From: Kiritimatiellota bacterium B12222
Lineage (GTDB): Bacteria; Verrucomicrobiota; Kiritimatiellia; SS1-B-03-39; UBA6053
Assembly: GCA_029719485.1 (NCBI GenBank)
Contig: CP120722.1
Span: 3,534,001-3,598,000 of the forward strand
DNA length: 64,000 nucleotides
Direction: 5' to 3'
A model generated the notes under the pieces. That model worked only from the letters and a program-made list of their open reading frames with translations, made no database searches and was not told the DNA's origin. The first letter of the stretch is position 1, and each line of letters begins with the position of its first letter. The position numbers were made by a program, and so were the translations under genes. Positions 8,174 to 16,394 of this stretch are shown piece after piece.

Positions 8174-9604
8174 TCAGCCAATGCTGCCTTCGAGTTTAAT
8201 TTCAAGGAGTTTAATTGCTTCCACGGAAAATTCGAGGGGCAGTTTTTTGAATACATCCTTACAGAATCCTTTGACCACCATGGAGGCGGCATCTTCTTCG
8301 GAAAGACCACGGCTTTTCAGATAGAACAACTGATCTTCTGAAATCGTCGAGGTGGTCGCCTCATGCGCCAAATGCGCGGAGTCGTCCTCGGATTCAATAT
8401 AGGGGAAGGTATTTGCAGAGCAGTCGCGTCCAATCAACAGGGAATCGCAGATGGAGTGGTTACGGGCATTACTCGCCCCTTCCACCACTTTCACCAAGCC
8501 CCGGTAATTATTACTGGAGTACCCGGCAGAAATTCCTTTCGAAATAATGGTACTGGAGGTGTTCTTACCTACGTGAATCATTTTAGTACCGGTGTCGGCC
8601 TGCATGTGATTATTGGTGAAGGCCACGGAATAAAATTCTCCCACACTGCCATCTCCTTCCAACACACAACTGGGGTATTTCCAGGTAATGGCCGCGCCTA
8701 CTTCCACTTGCGTCCAAGAGATTTTACTTTTGCGACCGCGGCAATGGCCACGTTTGGTCACAAAGTTATAGATCCCGCCTTTGCCTTCTTCATCACCGGC
8801 GTACCAGTTCTGAACCGTAGAGTATTTCACGTCGGCATTTTCCAAGGCCACAATCTCCACCACCGCGGCGTGCAATTGATTGGTATCACGCGCCGGAGCC
8901 GTACAGCCTTCCAAATACGAACAGGTCGCATTGTCATCACACACGATCAGCGTCCGTTCAAACTGACCTGTATCCGCCGCGTTGATCCGGAAGTAGGTGG
9001 ACAGTTCCACCGGACAGGTCACACCCTTGGGAATATAACAGAACGACCCATCGGTGAAGACCGCGGAGTTCAATGCGGCATAAAAGTTATCTCCGGGAGG
9101 CACGACCGTCCCCAAATACTGTTTAACCAGATCCGGATGTTTTTGAATCGCTTCAGAAATACTGCAGAAAATGATCCCCTGCTCTTCCAACAATTCTTTA
9201 TGGGTGGTTCCCACCGAAACGGAATCGAAAACCACATCCATGGCTACACCCGAAAGCGCATCGCGTTCGCCCATGGGAATGCCCAGACGCTCAAAGGTTT
9301 TGAGCAATTCAGGATCCATCTCCTTCATGTCCACAGGTTCTTTCGGCGCGGAGTAGTAATGAATATCCTGAAAATCAATTTCCGGCATATCCAAGAAAGC
9401 CCAATCCGGATTTTTCATTTTCTGCCAACGGCGGAACGCTTTTAAACGCCATTCCAACATCCATACCGGCTCGTTTTTCTTGGCCGAAATAATGGCAATC
9501 ACCTCTTCATTGAGGCCTTTGGGGATGGTATCAGTTTCAATATCGGTAAAAAAACCGTATTTGTACTCTTGTACCAGGTTACTGTCTGTTTCGAAATCGG
9601 GCAT
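8174..9604 (-). CDS. sufB: Fe-S cluster assembly protein SufB
   Basis: 476 residues, the main scaffold of SufBC2D. Family features are clear: an N-terminal [15 protein letters not shown] region, [20 protein letters not shown], and the C-terminal [16 protein letters not shown], whose ICD Cys corresponds to the cluster- and sulfur-accepting Cys405 of E. coli SufB. The tail [17 protein letters not shown] is also typical. The ATG at 9604 is preceded by AAAGGAG. It lies 30 bases downstream of sufC and directly before sufD. No sufS or sufE is in the operon, so sulfur must come from a desulfurase encoded elsewhere. Confidence 0.97.
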   Translation of the reverse strand: MPDFETDSNLVQEYKYGFFTDIETDTIPKGLNEEVIAIISAKKNEPVWMLEWRLKAFRRWQKMKNPDWAFLDMPEIDFQDIHYYSAPKEPVDMKEMDPELLKTFERLGIPMGERDALSGVAMDVVFDSVSVGTTHKELLEEQGIIFCSISEAIQKHPDLVKQYLGTVVPPGDNFYAALNSAVFTDGSFCYIPKGVTCPVELSTYFRINAADTGQFERTLIVCDDNATCSYLEGCTAPARDTNQLHAAVVEIVALENADVKYSTVQNWYAGDEEGKGGIYNFVTKRGHCRGRKSKISWTQVEVGAAITWKYPSCVLEGDGSVGEFYSVAFTNNHMQADTGTKMIHVGKNTSSTIISKGISAGYSSNNYRGLVKVVEGASNARNHSICDSLLIGRDCSANTFPYIESEDDSAHLAHEATTSTISEDQLFYLKSRGLSEEDAASMVVKGFCKDVFKKLPLEFSVEAIKLLEIKLEGSIG

Positions 9605-9634
9605 ATGCTGCTCCTTTGAATCGTGCTTTTAAAA

Positions 9635-10390
9635 TTATACGGTGGCCGCAAGTTGATCACGTACCCAGTCGTAACCGTTTTCTTCCAGTTTTTTGACCAA
9701 TTCCGGTCCGCCGGACATCACTACTTTTCCTTCCATGAGAATGTGAAGGAACTGAGGGGCAATGTAAGTCAGGATACGCTCGTAATGGGTGATGACCAAC
9801 AGACCCAATTCAGGGCCTCTCATTTTGTTGACCCCTTTGGCCACAACCTGCAACGCGTCAATGTCCAAACCAGAATCTGTTTCATCCATAATGGCGATCG
9901 ATGGTTTAAACATCATCATCTGTAGGATTTCCATGCGTTTCTTTTCGCCACCGGAGAAGCCTTCATTAAGGCCCCGATTCGCAAACGCTTTGTCCATGTC
10001 TAAATAGTCCATGTTTTCACGCATTTCTTTCAAGAAAGGTCCAGCAGGTGCTTTGCCTTCAGGATGACGCGCATCTACCGCTTTTTTCATGAAGTTGGAA
10101 ATGCTGACCCCAGGAATCGCCACGGGATATTGAAAACAGAGAAACAGACCCGCCAAGGCGCGTTCATCCGGATCCATTTCCAAAATGCTTTCGCCGTTCA
10201 ACAGGATATCCCCTTCAGTCACTTCGTAATCGGGATGCCCCATGATCACAGAAGACAAGGTACTCTTGCCAGAACCATTGGGTCCCATTAAAGCATGGAC
10301 TTCCCCTTTGTTAATTTCCAAGTTTACGCCTTTGAGGATTTTGATGTCGCCCGTGCGGGCGTGAAGATTTTTAATTTCTAAATATGCCAT
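9635..10390 (-). CDS. sufC: Fe-S assembly ATPase SufC
   Basis: 251 residues, the ABC-type ATPase that drives conformational change in SufBC2D. Walker A is GPNGSGKST (residues 36-44), the ABC signature is FSGGEKKRMEI (145-155) and Walker B is IAIMDETDSGLDID (165-178), with the SufC-typical TDSGLD continuation. Length is normal for the family. The ATG is at 10390. About 100 bases separate it from the SufT-like gene, the largest gap in the operon, so an internal promoter is possible, though none was clear. Confidence 0.97.
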   Translation of the reverse strand: MAYLEIKNLHARTGDIKILKGVNLEINKGEVHALMGPNGSGKSTLSSVIMGHPDYEVTEGDILLNGESILEMDPDERALAGLFLCFQYPVAIPGVSISNFMKKAVDARHPEGKAPAGPFLKEMRENMDYLDMDKAFANRGLNEGFSGGEKKRMEILQMMMFKPSIAIMDETDSGLDIDALQVVAKGVNKMRGPELGLLVITHYERILTYIAPQFLHILMEGKVVMSGGPELVKKLEENGYDWVRDQLAATV

Positions 10391-10494
10391 GATGTTAAGT
10401 AAGAGTGAGTAAGTGGTTAAGTTGTTTTTCAGGTAAAATATTTAAAAGAGTGACTTCTGCATACACATCAGAAAACTCCGTGCTGAGCAAAAAA

Positions 10495-10812
10495 TTATAG
10501 ATCAAAGCCCAAATCAAGTTTGGCTTCATCCGTCATGCGCTCTGGGCTCCATGGCGGCTGCCAGACCAAGTCAATTTGTACGTCTTCCGCACCTACGGAG
10601 AGACAGGATTCACGAACGTCATGAATGATCATAGGGCCAAAGGGACAAGCCGGTGAGGTCAAGGTCATCTGAATCCCCACGGTTTTGTCTTCCAACACGT
10701 TCACCTCATAAATCAGTCCCATATCCAAAATATTATATTGGATCTCGGGATCAATCACGTTGCGCAAGACATCGCGTACAGATTCTTCATTCAAAACAGC
10801 AGGTTCATTCAT
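10495..10812 (-). CDS. SufT-like DUF59/MIP18 family protein
   Basis: 105 residues of the MIP18/DUF59 fold: VRDVLRNVIDPEIQYNILDMGLIYEV, then the conserved TLTSPACPFGPMI motif with its single Cys (residue about 57), and VWQPPWSPERM near the C-terminus. Relatives (SufT, the N-terminal region of some Mrp/ApbC proteins, PaaD) act in Fe-S cluster maturation or transfer. Its start codon overlaps the rrf2 stop by four bases (ATGA), so the two are translationally coupled, and it precedes sufC. This supports a role as an auxiliary Suf factor. Calling it sufT strictly would need a phylogeny. Confidence 0.85.
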   Translation of the reverse strand: MNEPAVLNEESVRDVLRNVIDPEIQYNILDMGLIYEVNVLEDKTVGIQMTLTSPACPFGPMIIHDVRESCLSVGAEDVQIDLVWQPPWSPERMTDEAKLDLGFDL

Positions 10813-11252
10813 AGACTCATCTCCGGGTTCAAACCTGTAAAGGCAGGTAGTTCCAGTTCGTTTAATAAATCGTTTAACTTCATTTCATGCAAATGGGCAA
10901 TCGCCCTACGCTCCATTTCGCGCACAACTCCTCGAACATAACAGGACGGAAACACGCTTAGAATGGTGTGCGCCTGTTGACGCTGAGGCGGACTTTTTTT
11001 CATGGCCGTAATAACATCACCCAATTGTAAGTCATCTAGAGGCCTTTGCAACTCGTAGCCCCCCTGAACCCCCTTCACCGCGGTCAACAAACCCGCGCGG
11101 GATAACTTTTGCAACACTTTCCCCAAATGAGGCTCAGGAATATCATAACGCTCAGACAACTCACGGGTACTCACCCGCGACCCTGGATCCATGCGATCCA
11201 AGTGAAACAGCGCTACCAGCGCATACTGTGTTTGTTTTCCAAGTTTTATCAT
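10809..11252 (-). CDS. Rrf2 family transcriptional regulator of the suf operon
   Basis: 147 residues with the Rrf2 winged helix: LGKQTQYALVALFHL, the recognition region STRELSERYDIPEPHLGKVLQKL and the wing AVKGVQGGYELQRP. As first gene of the suf operon it is probably the Fe-S responsive regulator, in the role of IscR or SufR. Only one Cys (in FPSCYVRG) follows the DNA-binding domain, whereas IscR uses three Cys and one His to bind its cluster. So it either binds a cluster with other ligands, binds it as a dimer, or senses something else. A palindrome overlaps the -10 of its own promoter, suggesting autoregulation. Confidence 0.88.
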   Translation of the reverse strand: MIKLGKQTQYALVALFHLDRMDPGSRVSTRELSERYDIPEPHLGKVLQKLSRAGLLTAVKGVQGGYELQRPLDDLQLGDVITAMKKSPPQRQQAHTILSVFPSCYVRGVVREMERRAIAHLHEMKLNDLLNELELPAFTGLNPEMSL

Positions 11253-11273
11253 TGCCTATACAAGTTCAGATGT

Positions 11274-11303
11274 TCTATATGCATTAGATATAGCTTAAGT
11301 CAA
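11274..11303 (-). promoter_or_regulatory. Promoter and candidate operator of the rrf2-suf operon
   Basis: On the minus strand TTGACT (11303-11298) and TATAGA (11279-11274) are 18 bases apart. A perfect inverted repeat CTATAT-N7-ATATAG (11275-11293) covers the -10 and spacer. Its position suits autorepression by the Rrf2 protein, which is inferred, not shown. Confidence 0.55.
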
Positions 11304-11469
11304 AAATCTAAATACGACATTTTTAGTCGCCTTTGCAATCAGGAAGCGAATTTAATTTTGAAGCGAAGGGATGATCCATGACGCTTCTCTTCACATCATG
11401 CATACGCTTTTTTGCGGTGCAGGATTGCAGTTTTCCTTTCAATGGGTTTGATATTCTATTGAAACCATT

Positions 11470-12522
11470 ATGACAGACACCACATCCTCTTCAGAAAGCA
11501 GCACTCCTAACGAACGCTTGATTTATGCGCCGGTTCAAAACCTGCGTTTATCTCCCCTTGCGCCTAAAAACGTACTGGCCTCTCCCGCGTTAATGGCGTC
11601 AGTAAAAACCTACGGCATTCTACAGCCCATTTTGGTGCGACCCAGTGCCGAAGGCTACGAAGTCGTCGCCGGATTCAAACGTTACCAAGCCGCCAGGGAA
11701 GCCGGCCTACAGGAAGTCCCCGTCCGTGTGTACCGCGTGGATGACGAAGCCCTCAGTGGCATTTATGCCGCGAGCAATGTGAGTGGTGATAGCAAACAAC
11801 GGGTGGTAGTTCCCTCCTCAGGAGAATACAAACCCAGTGGAAAATTGGGTGGCCTGCTCGAAGAAGAACTCAATCGCGCTCCCAACGACATCCCCTATAA
11901 ATCGGTCATGACCGTTGCGGGAATTATCATTTTACTCGTTTGGGGTGGGTTGGTACTCAAAAGCAAGTTACCCAAACGCGAGCCTAAACCTAAACCCGCC
12001 GCCACCGCGACCGCCATCGCTCAAACCACCACCGGAAATCAACATTCTTCCGGTAACCAAAATACCCAGAGCTCTTCAGGCCGCATCTCAGTGGCTCAAT
12101 GGAAATTGCGACTCGCAGATGTGGATGGCATACGGGTAGAAGATGAATCCGGAGTGCCCCGTATTATTTTTGACAATGCCGTATTTAGCCGTTTGGTCAC
12201 CATTGACGATAACCAAAAGCCCCGACTGAAAGAGCTGCTGCAAATCGTGGTTCAAACCAACCCCCGGGCCGTGCTGTCTGTGATTGGTCATACCGATAAC
12301 GACCGCATTCGCCCCAACAGCGAATATCGAAGCAACGAATATCTCAGTGAACTTCGCGCCAAAGAAGTCATTAAATATTTGGAAAGCACGGGCTTAATTT
12401 CAAGCTCACAATTGCGTCCCATTGCCGGAGGCGCCAATGAACCGCCCTACCCCAATGACACCGCGGCCAATAAAGTAAAAAACCGCACGGTCTCTATCGA
12501 GATCATGCAACCCGCTTCTTAA
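11470..12522 (+). CDS. ParB-like domain / transmembrane helix / OmpA domain fusion protein
   Basis: 350 residues with an unusual order. Residues 17-110 resemble the ParB/Spo0J N-terminal (CTPase-fold) domain: VQNLRLSPLAPK, YGILQPILVRP (49-58), YEVVAGFKRYQAAREAGLQEVPV (63-85, in place of the GERRxRA box) and SNVSGDSKQR (102-111, in place of the ENxQR box). Residues 146-163 form one membrane helix. A basic/Pro stretch and a Ser/Thr/Gln/Asn-rich linker (164-205) lead to an OmpA-type peptidoglycan-binding domain (about 230-347) with GHTD (273-276) and LSELRAKEV (292-300), so the key Asp and Arg are kept. The predicted topology puts the ParB part in the cytoplasm and the OmpA part on the cell wall. 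It lacks the ParB helix-turn-helix, so direct DNA binding is doubtful. No strong ribosome site precedes the ATG. A role linking a cytoplasmic nucleotide or protein partner to the envelope is inference. Confidence 0.8.
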   Translation: MTDTTSSSESSTPNERLIYAPVQNLRLSPLAPKNVLASPALMASVKTYGILQPILVRPSAEGYEVVAGFKRYQAAREAGLQEVPVRVYRVDDEALSGIYAASNVSGDSKQRVVVPSSGEYKPSGKLGGLLEEELNRAPNDIPYKSVMTVAGIIILLVWGGLVLKSKLPKREPKPKPAATATAIAQTTTGNQHSSGNQNTQSSSGRISVAQWKLRLADVDGIRVEDESGVPRIIFDNAVFSRLVTIDDNQKPRLKELLQIVVQTNPRAVLSVIGHTDNDRIRPNSEYRSNEYLSELRAKEVIKYLESTGLISSSQLRPIAGGANEPPYPNDTAANKVKNRTVSIEIMQPAS

Positions 12523-12555
12523 TTTTACCAACCCAACCTTATAAGGAACTTACAT

Positions 12556-12987
12556 ATGAAAACCTGCACCATCCAAACCAATAAAGGCGATATTGTTCTC
12601 GAGCTCTATGATGATCGCGCTCCCAAAACCGTGGCCAACTTTGAAAAATTGGCAAAAGAAGGCTTCTACGACGGTATCAAATTCCACCGGGTCATTGAAG
12701 ATTTCATGATTCAAACCGGATGCCCACAAGGCACAGGAACCGGCGGACCGGGCTACACCTTCGAAGACGAATTCCACCCCGAATTGCGTCACACCGGACC
12801 GGGTATCCTGTCCATGGCCAATGCAGGCCCCAACACCAACGGCTCTCAGTTTTTCATTACACACGTCCCCTGCCCTTGGCTCGATGGCAAACATGCTGTA
12901 TTCGGTAAAGTAACCACCGGACAAGACGTCGTAGACAGCATTGCCAAAGGCGATGAAATGATCAAAGTGACGATCTCTGAAGACTAA
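12556..12987 (+). CDS. Cyclophilin-type peptidyl-prolyl cis-trans isomerase
   Basis: 143 residues, single cyclophilin domain without signal peptide, so probably cytoplasmic (PpiB-like). Conserved stretches include [20 protein letters not shown] with the catalytic Arg of FHR, then [18 protein letters not shown] and [12 protein letters not shown]. It catalyses proline isomerisation during protein folding. The ATG at 12556 is preceded by AAGGAA. It lies 33 bases after the ParB-OmpA gene, so the two may be co-transcribed, and it is followed by a strong terminator. Confidence 0.95.
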   Translation: MKTCTIQTNKGDIVLELYDDRAPKTVANFEKLAKEGFYDGIKFHRVIEDFMIQTGCPQGTGTGGPGYTFEDEFHPELRHTGPGILSMANAGPNTNGSQFFITHVPCPWLDGKHAVFGKVTTGQDVVDSIAKGDEMIKVTISED

Positions 12988-13011
12988 GTTTCTTTAACAG
13001 AATCGATAAAG

Positions 13012-13039
13012 AGAGGTCAGGTTCGCCTGACCTCTTTTT
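13012..13039 (+). terminator. Terminator after the cyclophilin gene
   Basis: Stem AGAGGTCAGG / CCTGACCTCT (13012-13021 and 13026-13035) closed by a TTCG loop and followed by a T run. It lies between convergent genes (cyclophilin and rex). The stem is the same as at 6756-6780. Confidence 0.9.
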
Positions 13040-13053
13040 GTTCCTGCTCTTTC

Positions 13054-13710
13054 CTATTTTTCTAGGTCACTTTTCTTGCCCAAGGCATAAGCAAGTTCTT
13101 GTAAACTTTCCATAATACGAGCATCGACAACTGTCACATGCGCAGGGACTTTCACGTGTTTATAGGCCAAGTTCAAAATGGCTTTTACCCCTACCGCAAC
13201 CAATTGCTCGGCAACCTCCTGGGCCGCAGCACTGGGAACCGCAATAATGCCAATATCGATTTGCATCTTGTCAGCTTGTGTAGCCAACTCATCCATCGAC
13301 ATCACTTGAACCGCGCCGTAGCTTTTGCCAATCAGTGATTCATCCTGATCAAACAACGCCCCGATATCAAAACCGCGACGAGCAAAGGCACCATGTTCCG
13401 CCAAAGCACGACCCAAATGCCCGGCACCAATAATGACCACATGATGCATAATATCTGCACCTAAAACCTGACGTAACACAGCTTCCAATTGACTGGTTTC
13501 GTAACCTTTTTTAGAGATGCCCCGCAAATCCATGTGCGATAAATCCTGCCGAACCGTTGAACTGGTCAAGCCCAAGGCATCGGCGATATCTTGAGAAGAC
13601 GCCCATTCTACACCGTCTTCACGCAATTCTTGAACGTGCACTAAATACTTAGGCAAACGTCGGATGACAGGATGAGGAATTTGATCAGTTGATTGCATAG
13701 AAAGACACAT
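13054..13710 (-). CDS. rex: Redox-sensing transcriptional repressor Rex
   Basis: About 218 residues. An N-terminal winged helix (IPHPVIRRLPKYLVHVQ to SSQDIADALGLTSSTVRQDLSH) precedes a Rossmann domain with GAGHLG (about residues 95-100) and the family motifs FDIGALFD and ILNLA. Rex senses the NADH/NAD+ ratio and represses respiratory and fermentative genes when NADH is low. The frame opens at a TTG at 13734. The ATG at 13710 is preferred for AAGGG ten bases upstream, and an ATG at 13698 is also possible. No obvious Rex palindrome (TTGTGAA-type) was found in the window. Confidence 0.93.
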   Translation of the reverse strand: MCLSMQSTDQIPHPVIRRLPKYLVHVQELREDGVEWASSQDIADALGLTSSTVRQDLSHMDLRGISKKGYETSQLEAVLRQVLGADIMHHVVIIGAGHLGRALAEHGAFARRGFDIGALFDQDESLIGKSYGAVQVMSMDELATQADKMQIDIGIIAVPSAAAQEVAEQLVAVGVKAILNLAYKHVKVPAHVTVVDARIMESLQELAYALGKKSDLEK

Positions 13711-13756
13711 TGAACAAAAACCCTTGGGAGGCAAGGCTTTCGTCTAAAATTTATCT

Positions 13757-14143
13757 TCAATCCCCATCACGTGAGAATATCCTCACCCCCAAAGACAAGG
13801 ACTCGGCAATCGACGCCCGTGTTTCCAAAAAAGTGTAAGGTTCCTCATTTTTCCATGCCCACGTTTTCCCCACCACAAAAATCTTTACGGGTAAATCAGA
13901 GGCCTCAATCAGTTGTTCTGCTTCCACCGTGGAAATGACTTGGATGCCCATCATTCCATCAACTTGCGATAAGCTTGCGACCACCCATAAGGCCTCTTCC
14001 ACCTGCACCACTTCGTCAATCGACAAGCGCCAGGTCGCATCAGGCACCATCATCTTTACCGAAAGTTTCTGCTCTTCAGCCTGCACCCCAGGAAGCATCA
14101 ACAGCATTCCCACCATCCACCACATGCGTATTAAGTTTTTCAT
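13757..14143 (-). CDS. Small secreted protein, function unknown
   Basis: 128 residues. A clear signal peptide (MKNLIRMWWMVGMLLMLPGVQA, about residues 1-22) is followed by a mixed alpha/beta mature part without Cys. AGGAG lies seven bases before the ATG. No motif is recognised. It lies between rex and the AhpD-like gene on the same strand, with gaps of about 46 and 55 bases. Confidence 0.6.
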   Translation of the reverse strand: MKNLIRMWWMVGMLLMLPGVQAEEQKLSVKMMVPDATWRLSIDEVVQVEEALWVVASLSQVDGMMGIQVISTVEAEQLIEASDLPVKIFVVGKTWAWKNEEPYTFLETRASIAESLSLGVRIFSRDGD

Positions 14144-14198
14144 CCCTGTACTCCTTTCATCATTCTAAACCTGGAAATCCCATTTGTGTGGATCACCC

Positions 14199-14768
14199 TC
14201 ACTCCTCGAGTCCATCATCCATAGGCTTCCATTCACAAAATCCCTGTGCCGGCAAATCGAGGGCCGCGTTAAACTTACTAGACATGTTTTGAAAGGCAAT
14301 CAAAGCGGTAAGCTCCACGATTTCATCCTCTGAGAAATCTTTTTTCAAGGCCTCTATTTGTTCATCACTTACCCTCCGCTGACTGTCGGTAATGGTCTCC
14401 GCATAAATCAACGCCGCTTTTTCAGCCTCGGAAAAATGCACGCTGTTGGCAATGTCAGCTAACCCGTCTAACTTATCCTCGGCCCCTCCTTGGGCCAACA
14501 CCCGCATGGCATTAAAATCGATACAGAACGCGCAGTGATTGATCTGCGAAACCCTCACCGTAATCAAGGCGCGCAACACAGGATCTAAAGGAGAGGAATT
14601 TCGTTCAAAGGCCTGAAACATGCGCAAAAAACGCCACAATAAAACCGGAGAACGTCCCCAAACTTGCGTAGGCAACAGAGTTTGTCCACGCGTGCGATAT
14701 TGATTCCAATACATCAGGCGTAAACTCCAAGGATATTCATTTTTCTTTTTAGCACTTACACGTGACAT
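14199..14768 (-). CDS. Carboxymuconolactone decarboxylase / AhpD-like protein
   Basis: 189 residues of the AhpD-like alkylhydroperoxidase fold. The active-site motif is HCAFCIDF, with Cys79 and Cys82 as the redox pair, followed by the typical AALIYAETITDSQRRVSDEQ and IVELTALIAFQNM helices. Such proteins reduce peroxides or act in related redox chemistry; the substrate is not readable. It begins three bases after the stop of the peptide ABC transporter ATPase, with AGGAGGG overlapping that stop, so it is almost certainly the last gene of that operon. A functional link with peptide import is unexplained. Confidence 0.88.
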   Translation of the reverse strand: MSRVSAKKKNEYPWSLRLMYWNQYRTRGQTLLPTQVWGRSPVLLWRFLRMFQAFERNSSPLDPVLRALITVRVSQINHCAFCIDFNAMRVLAQGGAEDKLDGLADIANSVHFSEAEKAALIYAETITDSQRRVSDEQIEALKKDFSEDEIVELTALIAFQNMSSKFNAALDLPAQGFCEWKPMDDGLEE

Positions 14769-14771
14769 ATT

Positions 14772-16394
14772 TCATACCCTCCTTCGGGAAAGGTCGCCAG
14801 GCGACGGCACCGCCTTGATTAAACCTTGGGTGTATGGATCTTGAGGCGTCTCGATCACCTCAGTAGGTGTCCCCTGCTCGACCACTTTGCCTTGTTGCAT
14901 CACCAAAACTTTATCACAAATGCGCTTCACCACACTCAAGTCGTGAGAAATAAACAGGTAAGCCAAGTTATGACGCTCACGCAAATCCAATAACAAATCG
15001 AGTACCTGAGCCTGAATCGTCACATCCAACGCACTAACCGCTTCATCGCAAATAATCAATTTAGGCGCTAAGGCCAAAATACGTGCGATGCAAATGCGTT
15101 GACGTTGCCCCCCACTAAATTCATGCGGGTAACGATACATCATATCGGCATTCAACCCTACTTCTTCCAACCAATGCGCAGCAAAATCGGGGTCGGTTTT
15201 TGACAACAATCCATGAACAATCGGCGCTTCCGTCAACAACGTCAATATCTTCATCCGACTATTCAAACTTGAATAGGGATCTTGAAAAATCATCCCGATC
15301 TCACGTCGGTAGGGACGCCAAGCATTCCCCCGTAATCGTTGCAGCTCCTGACCTGCAAACGTAAAGCGTCCCGAAGTGGATTTCTCCAATCCAATCAAGG
15401 TGCGTCCTAAAGTCGATTTACCACTACCGGACTCTCCCACCACCCCGACAGTCTCTCCGGGTTGAATCGTAAAACTTACATCGTCCACCGCCTTCACATG
15501 ACCCACCGTCTTGGCCAACCATCCCCGCTTCACCGGAAACCAAGTTTTCAACCCTGACACCTCTAACAACGCTTTAGCCTGCGGAAAAGGTGGACGTGCA
15601 GGAGCATCATCCAAACGAGGAACCGCTCGCAATAGTTCACGGGTATACTCCTGTTGCGGAGCGGAAAATAAGGCTTCGGTTTCACCCGCTTCCACCAACT
15701 TCGCGTTTTTCATCACCAACACCCGATCGCAAAGTTCCCATACCACACCCATGTCATGCGTAATAAATAACAGAGAGGTCCGATCGTCTTTCATCTCCAT
15801 CATCAAATCAAACACTTGCGCCTGTAGCGTCACATCCAATGCAGTGGTCGGTTCATCCGCAATGATCAATTGAGGTTCCAACATCAAGGCCATGGCAATA
15901 GTCACCCGTTGCCGCATCCCCCCACTATATTGGAAAGGATATTGATGTTGCCGAATCTCAGGATCAGGAATACCCACCTTCTCCAACCATCCGATTACTT
16001 TGGCATTTTTGTCTGCCTTGCTCATTTCCGGACAATGGATATCCAGCAGCTCCGTCAACTGATCCCCCACCGTTTTTAGCGGTGACAAGGCCGTCATGGG
16101 CTCCTGAAAAATTGCGGAGATCTGTGACCCGCGAATCTGTTGAAGTTCATCGATCGACATTTTCAAGATGTCCTGCCCTTCAAACAAAATGCGTCCGCCA
16201 TCATAGCGTCCGGGCGGTGTCGGAATCAATCGCAACAATGACATTCCCGTAACCGTTTTTCCGCTACCTGACTCGCCCACCAACCCCACAACTTCTCCGG
16301 GCTGAATTTCAAACGAAACGTCATCCACCGCCTGAACCGACCGTTCATCATTATGAAAACTCACCGATAAATTTTCGACTTTCAATAAACTCAT
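14772..16394 (-). CDS. Peptide ABC transporter, fused tandem ATPase (YejF type)
   Basis: 540 residues with two complete ABC ATPase halves. The first has Walker A GESGSGKT (40-47) and signature YSGGMRQRVTIAMAL; the second has GESGSGKS and FSGGQRQRICIARIL, each with an Asp-Glu Walker B (IIADEPTTALD and IICDEAVSALD). This is the DppD-DppF type fusion seen in YejF. It powers uptake of oligopeptides or peptide-like compounds with the permeases and binding protein just upstream. The ATG at 16394 overlaps the upstream stop (TAATG); an in-frame TTG at 16406 is less likely. Confidence 0.93.
   Translation of the reverse strand: MSLLKVENLSVSFHNDERSVQAVDDVSFEIQPGEVVGLVGESGSGKTVTGMSLLRLIPTPPGRYDGGRILFEGQDILKMSIDELQQIRGSQISAIFQEPMTALSPLKTVGDQLTELLDIHCPEMSKADKNAKVIGWLEKVGIPDPEIRQHQYPFQYSGGMRQRVTIAMALMLEPQLIIADEPTTALDVTLQAQVFDLMMEMKDDRTSLLFITHDMGVVWELCDRVLVMKNAKLVEAGETEALFSAPQQEYTRELLRAVPRLDDAPARPPFPQAKALLEVSGLKTWFPVKRGWLAKTVGHVKAVDDVSFTIQPGETVGVVGESGSGKSTLGRTLIGLEKSTSGRFTFAGQELQRLRGNAWRPYRREIGMIFQDPYSSLNSRMKILTLLTEAPIVHGLLSKTDPDFAAHWLEEVGLNADMMYRYPHEFSGGQRQRICIARILALAPKLIICDEAVSALDVTIQAQVLDLLLDLRERHNLAYLFISHDLSVVKRICDKVLVMQQGKVVEQGTPTEVIETPQDPYTQGLIKAVPSPGDLSRRRV

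Noticed and set aside
8363..9445. Long plus-strand frame (360 codons) opposite sufB
   Set aside because: It is an antisense shadow of sufB; the composition is rich in His, Arg and Phe and shows no domain, while sufB on the other strand is certain.
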